Shown one piece after another: positions 39,955-50,278 of a DNA stretch of 56,927 bases. The number at the start of each line of letters is the position of its first letter. The stretch's first letter is position 1. The translations under genes were made by a program, and so were the position numbers. The notes beneath the pieces are model-generated. The model saw only the letters and a program-made list of their open reading frames with translations. It did not search any database and was not told the origin of the DNA. The DNA is from Lingula anatina (Eukaryota; Brachiopoda; Lingulata; Lingulida; Lingulidae), in the NCBI RefSeq assembly GCF_001039355.2, contig NW_019775416.1, forward strand, positions 32,862 to 89,788, read 5' to 3'.

Positions 39955-40438
39955 GGGCACATTCAGAACAAGTTGATCCACGGACTAACAGATTCACGGA
40001 TCAAATATGACCGACCCACTTGAAAGCTGGTCGCATAATCCCTTAATAGACACTGAAAAGATTACCCACGGGGATTAGGCGACGAGCATTCAAGAGGGAC
40101 GGCCATATTTGATCTGTTAGAGGTCATTCAAAACAAGGTGGACTGCGGACGAACAAATCCGCGGACTAAATATGGCTGACCCTACTTACAAGCAGCGCTA
40201 CCGAATTCTCTGATGGCCTCCCCGCCTCCACACAGAGGAGCTTTGCAATTAAACCTTGAAGCCGAGATTTAAAACGTTTAATGCCGCGTGTGAACGTGTG
40301 AAGGTGGGAGGGGGGGGGGAGGCCATCAGGGGATCAAGCGGCACTGCTTTTAAGTAGGATCAGCCATTAAGTCGGCGGATCATATGTTCGAAATGCCCTC
40401 TTAATCCGCGGATCGACTTTGTTTGTGAATGCCGCCCA
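39955..40438. repeat. Inverted-repeat element with GGGC-ATTC ends
   Basis: The left end GGGCACATTCAGAACAAGTT and the right end, inverted GGGCGGCATTCACAAACAAAG, both continue into GATCCRCGGA motifs. A third copy of the same arm starts near 40123 and pairs with the right arm over about 100 bp, including the part reading GATGGCCTCC. It looks like a foldback-type or compound MITE. No reading frame. Confidence 0.6.
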
Positions 40439-41436
40439 AGATCGACATCACGTCGCGGCACACGCCTCTCTATCGAACAACGATACCCGGATTAACGGCT
40501 GGACTTTTCAATGTGTAATTGACTGCAATCACGTGTTACGTTGTTCACATTATTAACAACTAACTACATTGGTAACGGTGCAACTTGGCGTCTGTCATAA
40601 GCTCTGGAGGCAGGAGGAGAGGGGGTGAAGGGCCATGTCCATTTTCTTATGCCCAATGTCTTAGAAATATGCAATTGAAATATTTATTATAACACATTAT
40701 AAATAAGCCTTCAAAGTGTTGCTTCAAACACAAAAGCTGTGTGAAGCAGCAACAACCCTTTCATACAAGAAGATAAGGGTGTTAACATTTTGTGATTGCG
40801 CAAACGCGGTTCAAGCGCCTGTTGTTCAACTTTTTTGTTTATATGATTTACGTGTTTAAAACTGGGTTTAAGTTCTCATACACTGTTTTACTAAATTTAT
40901 ACATTTTCCAAGAAAAAAATTAAATATGTCATTCCAAATTTCCATCTTAAGGAAATTGTTTTTCTAAATGACAGTTATAGGCCTATAAGGTATCGATTAT
41001 CAAAGAGCGAATTACACAATTACATTTATATTTACAGGAGCCTGAAAAACGACTGATTTTAATCAGTTAAAATCACATTTGCTTGAGCACAACTCTAACA
41101 GGTGATTTCACCAAAATAATGTAATACCGTATAATTATCGTCTAATTAAATATTGATTATCTAGATATATATCCAAACAAACATTAAAGTAGTGTATACA
41201 AATATAAAATGTAGAAAAGAGTGGATACTAAGATCTGTACCACGAACCCCCCGCCTCTCCCTCCATTGCGGAAATGGAAGTATCACAATTCACAATATAG
41301 TTTGGTGAATTTAACAGTAATGCATAATGCTTTAGTGTGGCCCAAAGTGCGTCGTTTCCTCTTTTATTGGGAGGGAGATAATTGGTGTAAATAACCACAG
41401 TTAACACGTGTGTTTATAAATTGCAATTACTTAAAG
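40439..41436. other. Intergenic stretch upstream of the membrane-protein cluster
   Basis: AT-rich, no exon recognised. Homology with the upstream region of the second gene copy begins only at about 41437. Confidence 0.45.
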
Positions 41437-41562
41437 CAATTTAGCAAAGTGAAGGGCTGACACTTCTTGGTATAAGAATGCCACCACAAATAACCTGCAA
41501 TCGTGTAGCGCTTTTTAGCTTTAGGCTGACCTACTGTGTCTTACGTATACGCTTGAGTAACG

Positions 41563-41570
41563 CTATAAAT
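41563..41570 (+). promoter_or_regulatory. TATA-like box before the intact gene
   Basis: CTATAAAT lies 139 bp before the start codon in a region conserved between the two gene copies. In the second copy the aligned sequence is TAATGAAT, so the TATA-like word is lost there. A possible splice acceptor (TTATTATTTTACAG, ending 41675) lies between it and the ATG. The 5' end could therefore also include an intron, and this box may not be used. Confidence 0.35.
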
Positions 41571-41708
41571 CATGGGTTAAAAGTTAAAAGCGCTTATGCG
41601 ACAGTTTTATAGAGTATCATTAGGTGGGTAGATGTAGGCCATATTTGTATCCGGGTCAACTTTATTATTTTACAGTTACAACGGTACTGAACGGGGATAC
41701 CAAAAGAA

Positions 41709-42986
41709 ATGGGGATTTCTTTGTTTGTCATATGTTTTGTATGTTTCTTGAACATTTCGTTGGTAAAAGCAGACGACATAGAGACACTGGAGGAGTTGCA
41801 AAAAGCCATCAAAGTTGGCGATAATAAAAAGGTTGGATTTTTAAGCCTCACAAACTTTCAGTCTGTGAAAACAGTTCTACCCTCCAACGTCCAGGTTGTC
41901 GTATGTGACGGAGAGAAGGAATACTTCGGAATTCGTTGCAAGGCTACTGACGATTTGCTGAAGTTGGTAAAAGATGGAAAACTGATTGCAGGACTGATAT
42001 CTGGGCTACCCGAAGAACACCATGCTGCGCATGTGCACGTGTTCAGCAGCACGCTCATATCTCCACGTGCTATGTTTATGGTCCCGGATGTCTCCTTCGC
42101 CCATCCCCATGGGGCACCCCCACAAAAATCAAGCCGTGACTTGTCGATAGCTCTGAACGCAGCGATAGTGAGGGTACAAACCAAGGGTCTCGATGAGAAG
42201 GCACGCCTGGCCAATATGCCCTTTGATCTGGTTATGGTACGCACGTGCAAAAGTGACGACTATGAAGCGTTTCCAGTACCATCCAAAAGCAACGCAACTG
42301 GGATCCTTCGAGATGTTCTGGACACAAAGAAACTTAAATTAGGGGCATTTGGTCCATTTGATTGGGGAGATAATGATGGCAACTATCTGGTCACTCCACA
42401 TCGCGGATTTTATCCTGACCTGATGAAAGCAATTGTGGGAGAATTCAGAAACCTGTCTGGTCCTGACGGCGAAAAGTATGGCGATGACATTGCGCTAGAG
42501 AGGGTGTGGTCAAAGTCTTCCACTTTTCGTGATCTCTTTGATGGGCAATCACACGTCACTGAGCCATATTACCTGATAGATGCAAGCTATACTGGAACTG
42601 GAGAACCGTGTACCAACAGCAGTGACTGTCGCCCGGCCGCCATACCAGGGGGACGCGAGGTCTGCGACACCTATCGGGGAAGTGATGGGGAAATGGTACG
42701 GAACGCAACTACCGGGGAACTTCTGAAAAAGTGCCAACATCCAGAGAGAGCAAGGATTGACTTTTTTCGGTTGAGTTGTACAACTCTGGGGTCAGACAGC
42801 ACCTTCTTTACGAAGAAATCCCCTCTGTTAATGAAGCAGACGACAGGGAAGTTATCAACCGGCGCCATTGTTGGCATCATCATCGGTGTTGTCGTTCTGA
42901 TTGCTGCTGCAGTTTTTATTTGTTATTTAGTCCAGCGAGAAAGACAGGGGCAACCTGTGTTTCAACCGATCAAAAGCAATGAATAA
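41709..42986 (+). CDS. Type I membrane protein, solute-binding-protein-like ectodomain
   Basis: Single uninterrupted frame of 425 residues. Residues 1-20 are a signal peptide (hydrophobic core, likely cut after VKA) and 385-408 a transmembrane helix (GAIVGIIIGVVVLIAAAVFI), leaving a 17-residue cytoplasmic tail. The ectodomain has eight cysteines (66, 77, 180, 301, 307, 319, 342, 357) and N-glycosylation sequons at 195, 248, 303 and 332. By eye, residues 27-170 resemble the second lobe of family-3 solute-binding proteins, ending in an LSIALNAAIVRVQTKGLDEK helix. Residues 208-290 and 349-370 resemble the first lobe (LKLGAFGPFDW, HRGFYPDLMKAI), with a cysteine-rich insert at 298-345. So the order looks permuted. 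This is inference; no database check was possible. The ligand is unknown. The start is the ATG in front of the signal peptide and is conserved in the second copy. No intron in the coding part. Confidence 0.85.
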   Translation: MGISLFVICFVCFLNISLVKADDIETLEELQKAIKVGDNKKVGFLSLTNFQSVKTVLPSNVQVVVCDGEKEYFGIRCKATDDLLKLVKDGKLIAGLISGLPEEHHAAHVHVFSSTLISPRAMFMVPDVSFAHPHGAPPQKSSRDLSIALNAAIVRVQTKGLDEKARLANMPFDLVMVRTCKSDDYEAFPVPSKSNATGILRDVLDTKKLKLGAFGPFDWGDNDGNYLVTPHRGFYPDLMKAIVGEFRNLSGPDGEKYGDDIALERVWSKSSTFRDLFDGQSHVTEPYYLIDASYTGTGEPCTNSSDCRPAAIPGGREVCDTYRGSDGEMVRNATTGELLKKCQHPERARIDFFRLSCTTLGSDSTFFTKKSPLLMKQTTGKLSTGAIVGIIIGVVVLIAAAVFICYLVQRERQGQPVFQPIKSNE

Positions 42987-43215
42987 GGATAAGGTTAATT
43001 CTGAACAATCCTCTATGATCTGATTTCAAAAACTGGTCCAGACCATCAACAGGTTGAGACATTTCCTTAATGGTACACGTGCCAGCATACTAAACAGAGT
43101 TTTTGCACCGAATCTAATTTTCTTATAGTAAAAGGCAAACATCACTGACCCTTTTTTTGTTTTAAAAAATCGATGCATGATACTTAATTTAGGAGGCGCA
43201 ACATATCGCGAACTA

Positions 43216-44876
43216 CAGACTTGACATTTAATATGGAATATTTTTTTCCAAATCATTTTTCATCAGTTTTTTTTCCTATTTTTCTGACTGATAAATGAAA
43301 ATAAGGATTAAAATCGTGTTATAATATCTTTTAATTATCTCTCTGATGTCATTGTGATATCAGTTCATTAATGGAATTCGCCAGAGAAGCAAACAAAAAC
43401 ACATTGCCTATTCTATGTCGTACGACAACCATTAAAAGAGATTTTTTGGACCTCCATATTTTTCAAATTATTGTCTGTAAAAGAGCCACACGCTCCACAA
43501 AGGACCCTCATGTTAGTCTCTAGTCACAGTAACGGTCGCTGTTACGCTTGACCTCTTCTGGCTGCTACCAGCGCTCTCAAGTGGCAAGGCATTCCTTGGG
43601 TTAGGTTTTTAAAGTTCAATCTGGAATAACATTCCAGGCATCGGTCAAAAACTGTCCAATTTGGTCCTGTTTTGTTATAGGACATGTAGGTCATTGATTC
43701 GGCGAGTAATGGTCTACCCACATATTGTCTATGTGGTTCAAATATGGCGATTTTGATGACCAAGGTAGCTGTTCGTTCCTTTGGTTCTGTACTTAATCTG
43801 CTATTAAAAGTGCTCTGTGTGAACTGTCAACCTCACCGTGCAACCTAAAATTGTTCCTAAGTTGCCCCCTATCAAATGATAACCAGATCGTTCCCAGATT
43901 ATTTCTTTATTTCGCCTGGTTCAGGATTTTGTCGATGACTACCATTAGTGTTTTGGCACCAATGTGGTATCCACTCCAAATTCTGACGCTGTTAATGACC
44001 TTAGTCACTTTATACGCGGCGCACGCTTCGTCGTTGGCCTCTTCTGGATGTCTGTAAACTCTGTTTTGGCTGTTGGGCGGTACAGGTGAAAACTGACCTC
44101 AATAAAGAAAGCCACGAGATTTCAGTGTTCAACCCAGAAACAGTCAAGGTCCCCAATTCGTTAGAGAAACATACAACGATGTTTAGCTATTGACAGTGGG
44201 TTCCTCGGAGGTCGTCTGGTATTCTAACCTGCTAAAACCAGTTTGGTGTTCGCTAAGGGCCTTGAAAAATGCATTTTGGTGACAATTTACCCCCAACATG
44301 ATCGGACAGGGTAGTTTTTGTTTAGTTGCAACAGCATATCCCGAAAGACAGTGGGTCCTGTACCCTTGTGGTGAGATTTCAGTACATTGGGCGTGGCCTC
44401 TGTGTAGGTAGATCAGTCTTGGCATTACTCTATAAAACTGTGCGGACCGTTTCGTTTGGCGCAATTATCTGTCTGGCAGTGCATGTCTTTTTCGCGCCAT
44501 TCTGCCACAGATTAACAAATTCGTAAAGCACTGCATAGCTCATTTTACACAATGCAAACCCGACCACTTGCATGCAAAATTTCAAATACTTCTATGCAGT
44601 CGTTGCAGACATATAGATACTTTTTTGACAGAACCATGTTTTGCCAAAGCCAAGCTTTAACCAGCCCAAAGGAGCACTACCCAATTAAATCACTGCATAT
44701 TACATAATGCAGCAGCTCAACAAACCTGATATTCAGTTAATTGGTAGCGACACACCTGACTTCACACTTTTTCATTCACATATCTTATATGAGATCGGTG
44801 TTTGTGAAAAAAAGAACGCATTTTCACCTAGGCATACCTTCGAAACTGAAATATTCCATATTAAATGTCAAGTCTG
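43216..44876. mobile_element. 1,661-bp TA-flanked DNA transposon, no transposase
   Basis: The ends are CAGACTTGACATTTAATATG and its inverse, extending to about 28 bp with one or few mismatches. TA stands on both sides (43214-43215 and 44877-44878). The second gene copy has the uninterrupted site near 48131-48141 (AACTATTTTCGCGC), so the insertion and the TA duplication are shown directly. TA duplication is the hallmark of Tc1/mariner-type transposition. The interior holds no recognisable transposase; the best frame (44183-44464, - strand) partly matches a frame in the truncated copy at 4921-6079. Probably non-autonomous. Confidence 0.85.
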
Positions 44877-44880
44877 TATT

Positions 44881-44965
44881 TTGGCGCATACATGTATGCT
44901 TCTGAGAGTAAACACGGTATATAATAAGTTAAATTACTGCAGGCATATATGTATATACATGTTCT
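44881..44965 (+). repeat. Displaced downstream flank of gene copy 1
   Basis: GGCGCATACATGTATGCTTC and the following 60 bases match 48145-48217, which directly follows the 3' flank of the second gene copy. Here the match is separated from its gene by the 1,661-bp transposon. It marks the right limit of the original duplicated block. Confidence 0.75.
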
Positions 44966-45589
44966 TATGAAGCAGAAACACTTTATAGTGTCTGAGTTGT
45001 TAAGATATCTAAACAGACACTTTTTCTGTACATTTCTTCTATGCTCGTTATCAACGTTACACATACAGCAAGTGTCTGTTTTAGGCAATTTTACTGGTAC
45101 CCGGTACTTCCAAAGTACTAGAACGCTATCTTAGGGCGTATTTGATCAGTACAAAGTCCTGCAAGTACTATTTTATGCACGTGAAGGAGTAAATAAAACA
45201 CTTGAATAGAAGATACGACAACACATGCAGCTTTATTTCCTGATGGTCACTTGTGAGGCAATGAATATGAACCGGGCAAATGATACAGTAAAGCTGTCAT
45301 TACATGTAAAAAACATCACTTATCATTATGAACTCTCAAAGTAGGCTCCGTATAGGGAAATAAAAATTATTTTCCAGAAATAAGCTGTGACCAGGGACAA
45401 ATCTTTGAACAAACGAATATTGTGGAAAAGTGTAATTTCGACAAACTTTTCTATTTTTATTTTGCTTATCAGTGTATCAAATTTAATCGTGCTACACAAT
45501 GAAGACATGTACAGGTACGTAAGGTAATTATTTGCGGCACTTACTGGTGCGTGACAGCAATGTCAAGTATGCGTATTTTTCATTTACTT

Positions 45590-45990
45590 ACTTTAAGTGG
45601 TTTATAGAAGCTATACACGCCATATTTATTTCCGGGTTACTTTACATTGCGCATTTACGTTACAGGTAAGCCAAAGAAATGGCGATGTCATTTGTGGTTT
45701 CTTGCACATTTGGTTTGTCAAAGAGACATTGGAAGAATCGAATAAAAACAATAAAAATGGTGATAATAAAAACGTTGGATCTTTAAGCTATAGAAACGTT
45801 TAGTTTGTGAAAACAGTACTAGCATCCAACTTCCAGGTTGTCGTATTAATCTGGTTGCTAAACGAAAAACTCGTGACGTGGCGGATATTTGGGGCATTTG
45901 GTTGATTTAACGAGGGGGATAATGACGGCAACTATCGGGTCACTCCACATGGCTTCCTGATGGAAGTAATAATTGGAGAATGCAGAGGCC
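45590..45990 (+). pseudogene. Decayed remnant of the membrane-protein gene
   Basis: Homologous to the 5' flank and coding region of the intact gene. The flank match includes the CATATTTATTTCCGGGTTAC stretch. The start-codon region is at 45679, followed by recognisable pieces of the early ectodomain (GATAATAAAAACGTTGGATC) and the FQVVV region. It then jumps across a deletion of about 450 bp to the part encoding GDNDGNY-VTPH and the helix after it. Several stops and frameshifts interrupt it. It lies between the intact and the frameshifted copy, so the family once had at least three tandem members. Certainly non-functional as a protein gene. Confidence 0.8.
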
Positions 45991-46189
45991 AATTAAAACA
46001 ATTTATGTCTGAAACTTTTCATAAAACAGAAGGTTTGGGGTATATCCCCTGAATAGAGGCCATTCATCTGAGTAGCCACATTGCCTGATGAAAAAGCTTC
46101 TAGACAGACACTGAAATATTGGAGGTAAAAATATTTCTAGTGTTATGATACTCAAAATGTTTCCAGCAACCACTTTCGTATACCCCGTA

Positions 46190-46455
46190 CTTTACATAAT
46201 TAATGCATGTTATAAATATGTACTTTTACATGCCATATCATGCACTAAAGCCCTTATGGCCTACATGTATATGCAGTATATATGTAAGTATTAAGTCCTG
46301 CAATTATACAATATATGTATAGAATTTGTGATATTCGTAGCGAGTCTAGGTACATTTTAACTTTAAAACCAAAGTTAGACGTGTGATATTGAACTCATTC
46401 TCATTCTTAAATCTACATACCATGCCGTACATGGCGATCCTTTTTATCAGGCAAT
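46190..46455 (+). repeat. About 250-bp dispersed repeat, copy 1
   Basis: From CATAATTAATGCATGTTATA to GATCCTTTTTATCA this stretch matches 49042-49285 and 54263-54506 with small indels. It ends where the upstream homology of the second membrane-protein copy begins. It has no reading frame of note. It is either an unnamed repeat or a piece of a larger ancient duplication joining this cluster with the 3' flank of the CAP-Gly gene. Confidence 0.75.
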
Positions 46456-46642
46456 TTAGCGAACTGTAGTTGGGCTGTAGCGCTATTTACCTTAAGCCTG
46501 ACCTACTGTGCCTAACGCAAACGCTTGAGGAACGTAATGAATCACGGGTTAAAGGTTAAAAAGCGAGTATCATTAGGTGGTTAAGGCCATATTTATATCC
46601 GGGTCAACTTCATTATTTTGCAGTTACAACGGTACCAAAAGA

Positions 46643-47918
46643 ATGGGGATTTCATTGTTTGTCATATGTTTTGTAAGTTTCTTGAACATTTCGTCGGTAA
46701 AAGCGGACGACATAGAGACACTGGAAGAATTGCAAAAAGCCATCAAAGATGGCGATAATAAAAAGGTTGGATTTTTAACCCTCACAAACTTTCAGTCTGT
46801 GAAAACAGTTCTTTCCCCCAACGTCCAGGTTGTCGTATGTGACGGAGAGAAGGAATTCGTTGCAAGGCTATACTGACGATTTGCTGAAGTTGGTAAAAGA
46901 TGGAAAACTGATTGCAGGACTGATATCTGGGCTACCCGAAGAACACCATGCTGCGCATGTGCACGTGTTCAGCAGCACGCTCATATCTCCACGTGCTATG
47001 TTTATGGTCCCGGATGTCTCCTTCGCCCATCCCCATGGGGCACCCCCACAGAAATCAAGCCGTGACTTGTCGAGAGCTCTGAATGCAGCGATAGTGAGGG
47101 TGCAAACGAAGGGTCTCGATGAGAAAGCACGCCTGGCCAATATGCCCTTTGAGCTGGTTATGGTACGCACGTGCAAAAGTGACGACTACGCAGCGTTCCC
47201 AGTACCATCCAAAAGCAACGCCACCGGGCTTCTCCGATATGTTCTGGACACAAAGATACTTAAGTTAGGAGCATTTGGTCCATTTAATTGGGGAGATAAT
47301 GATGGCAACTATCTTGTCACTCCACATCGCGGATTTTATCCTGACCTGATGGAAGCAATTATGGGAGAATTCAGAAACCTGTCTGGTCCTGACGGTGAAA
47401 AGTATGGCGATGATATCGCACTACAGAGGGTATGGTCAAAGACTTCCACTTTTCGTGATCTTTTTGATGGGAAGTCACACGTCACCGAGCCATATTACCT
47501 GATAGATGCAAGCTATACTGGAACTGGAGAACCTTGTACCAACAGCAGTGACTGTCGCCCAGCCGCCATACCAGGTGGACGCGAATTCTGCGACACTTAT
47601 CGGGAAAGTGATGGGAAAATGGTACGGAACGCAACTACTGGGGAACTTCTGAAAAAGTGCCAACATCCGGAGAGAGCAATAATTGACTTTTTTCGGTTGA
47701 GTTGTACAACTCTGGGCTCCGACAGCACCTTCTTTACGAAGAAATCCCCTCTGTTAATGAAGCAGACGACAGGGGAGTTATCAACCGGCGCCATTGTTGG
47801 CATCATCATCGGCGTTGTCGTTCTGATTACTGCTGCAGTTTTTATTTGTTATTTAGTCCAGCGAGAAAGACAGGGGCAACCTGTGTTTCAACCGATCAAA
47901 AACAATGAGCTAGGATAA
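46643..47918 (+). pseudogene. Second copy of the membrane-protein gene, frameshifted
   Basis: Nearly identical to the intact gene in sequence and extent, including signal peptide, cysteines, transmembrane segment and tail. After DGEKEF the frame shifts: 10 bp are missing at about 46855 relative to the intact copy (between two GGAAT repeats) and 2 bp are added near 46870, giving a stop at 46874-46876. The rest stays open from 46830 to 47918 with about 19 amino-acid changes over some 345 residues. The stop codon has moved two codons downstream (NNELG). An internal start would give a protein without signal peptide. The long open remainder suggests recent inactivation, a polymorphic null allele, or a sequence error. 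Confidence 0.8.
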
Positions 47919-48144
47919 GATTATAATTCTTAGCAATCTATGATCTGATTGCAAAACTGGTCCAGACAGTTCACGGGATGAGATAATTCCTCAATGGTAC
48001 ATGTGCCAGTATACAGTGTACTATACGGAATTTTGGGCCAAATATCATTTTCTTATAGTAATAGGCAAAAATCACTGACCCTTTTTTATTTTAAGAAATC
48101 GATGTATAATTTAGGAGGCGCAACTCATCGCAAACTATTTTCGC

Positions 48145-48217
48145 GCATACATGTATGCTTCTGAGAGTAAACACGGTATATAATAAGTTAAATTACAACA
48201 GGCATATATGTATGTAC
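48145..48217 (+). repeat. Downstream flank shared with copy 1
   Basis: Matches 44881-44965. Here it directly follows the 3' flank of the second gene copy without an insertion, so it supplies the empty site for the transposon at 43216-44876. Confidence 0.75.
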
Positions 48218-48689
48218 TGTTAGACCCCTGTTAGACCCCTGGGTTCGAGACCTACAATTGACATGATCTTCACCCCTCCCCCCCTCCACCCGCCAGTATT
48301 ATTTATTGTAACAATATGTGTATCGGTGTTTTTAATGCCTAATTTGTGTTCCTTGATCATTACACTTACAATTTTTTGTGTTTTTTTAAGCGTCAAAGCG
48401 CCAAAAACACAAAAGGTACGCACCCAGTAGAAAAGGACATGAAATAATATACATATATCGCAAAGGGGGAAAAGAAGAGGTGCCTTGGATGGTACCTTAT
48501 ACTGTTAAAAAAATATCGGAAAAAACATGTTCATACATATTGTGCACTGAGGGAGGAGTACGCCAAAATGATGTATTAACACATGTAAAAATTTGCGTTT
48601 CCCAGAAGAAAAGTACACATAACAAAATAAATGAGGCAAAAACTATGGAATCCGTGTTGTTTTTGTTACTTAATTAAAATGCATATAAA
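48218..48689. other. Intergenic stretch, no gene seen
   Basis: Contains a C-rich run near 48272-48290 and short frames only. GGTTCGAGACC at about 48242 looks like a tRNA B box but has no matching A box or arms. Confidence 0.45.
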
Positions 48690-48829
48690 CTGCCTATCGG
48701 AAAATAAAAACCTCGTAAAATATTAAAAATAAAATGCTATTTTAATGAAATAAAGTAAATGTTTATTATATCTTTAAGACTAGTATATATCTACCTCCAT
48801 TAATTCATGTAATTTCTCGCTGTAAACCA

Positions 48830-49025
48830 TACAGGACATGCGTTACTAAAATGTTAGGAACGCACGTCTCATCAGGACTTGCATTACTTGGGAGTCTTCG
48901 TCCTACGAACATTGAATCCTAGTAACGTATGTCCTAGGACTTCCATTCCTAGCAATGCATGCCTTAGGACTTGCATTCCCAGGACTTAGTGTCCGGGCGG
49001 ACTTGCGTTACTAGGGCGTGCACTC
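48830..49025. repeat. Alternating direct and inverted GGACTTGCATTAC repeats
   Basis: About ten variants of GGACTTGCATTACTAGG and its reverse complement alternate over 195 bp, with CCTAGG palindromes where opposite units meet. The array could fold into several hairpins. The same array is at 54051-54246. Related words (GGAATGGAAGTCCTAGG) occur at 13798-13825. Confidence 0.75.
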
Positions 49026-49041
49026 CTGCCACACCGGTACT

Positions 49042-49285
49042 ATACATAATTAATGCATGTTATAAATATGTACTTTTACATGCCATGCCATGCACTTAAG
49101 CCCTTATGGCCTATATGCAGTTTGTTCAGTATTGAGTCCTGCAATTAGACAACATATTTATAGAATTTGTGATATCTTTAACGCGCCTAGTTAAATTTTA
49201 AATTTATACGAAAGTTAGAATAAAACGTGTGATATTGACTTTGTTCTCATTCATAACTCTACATACATGGGGGTCCTTTTTATCA
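49042..49285 (+). repeat. About 250-bp dispersed repeat, copy 2
   Basis: Matches 46190-46455; see that entry. It lies in the 3' flank of the CAP-Gly gene. Confidence 0.75.
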
Positions 49286-50278
49286 TAATCATAATCATAG
49301 CAAAGGAATAAAACACCCATCCATTACTTTTCTCTTTTATTTTCAAATAACTGGAGGCATAAAACTGGTCAATTGCATATTATGTGTCCTGCTAAGCGCA
49401 AGTCTTTGGCTTTTATTGCTACTGAGGCCAATGGTTAGTAAACTAGGTAAGCCACCTTCCAAGGCTTTGATCTTTTTATAAATAAAACATTATGTTTTTA
49501 GTGTTTAAATTCTCAAACAGTTTCCAACAGTACATTTTTCTTTGCATTGCTAATTACTAGCACTGTACATATAATTACATCAGTTAATAAATGAACTTGA
49601 TCAAAGATAATGTGATCCACACTTAAAAAATCTAAACAAACAATGACTTTAAAATATTTGTATTATATCTGTTGGACCACTTAGGTCTGGAAATTAGTAA
49701 AAACATAATCTACTTTGAAGCAATTTGTTGAACTTAATGAGCAAATTAAAATAGTAGGAAGTGGTGTTCAACCTTTTGCCATAACTGACATTGAAGTAAC
49801 ATAATTATGATGAAAAAGACAAAAAAAAAAGATAGAAAGATGAAAAAAAATGTTCACAAAAAACAAATATGATTTTAATTTTTCATCTCTTAGAAGATGT
49901 TGTAATGCTACATGTACTGAAAGAGTTTAAGTTCAACTCAACTAATCATTATAAAAATAAATCATTTTCATTTTCTTCCAAACATAAGTTGACCAAATAT
50001 GGTCATTGACTTACATATTTTATAATTATAACATATGTCACCTTGACCTTATTTTCAATTATCATTATCATAACAGTCATAGTAAAATCATCTCTACAGG
50101 TTATGTGAAGATGTCAATGGACAGAACAGACATTTATCTCCTACATACATTGTACATGTACCGTAGTACTATGAATAGGTCAAAGTGATGTAGCTTATTT
50201 CACACAATTGAGCTCACAGTAAGTGAATCATGAATATAAATATTATGATATAAATGAATATAATTAAGTGACACAATG

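Noticed and set aside
41858-42250. 130-codon - strand frame inside the intact membrane-protein gene
   Set aside because: A shadow of the real gene; the same frame appears in the second copy only because the sequence is duplicated.
46577-46642. Upstream ATG giving a 22-residue N-terminal extension in the second gene copy
   Set aside because: The extension is not conserved in the intact copy and would bury the signal peptide. It reads through a possible splice acceptor.
48235-48255. tRNA-like B box GGTTCGAGACC
   Set aside because: No A box and no acceptor or anticodon arm upstream. A similar GGTTCGAACTG on the - strand near 4040 also lacks the other tRNA parts.
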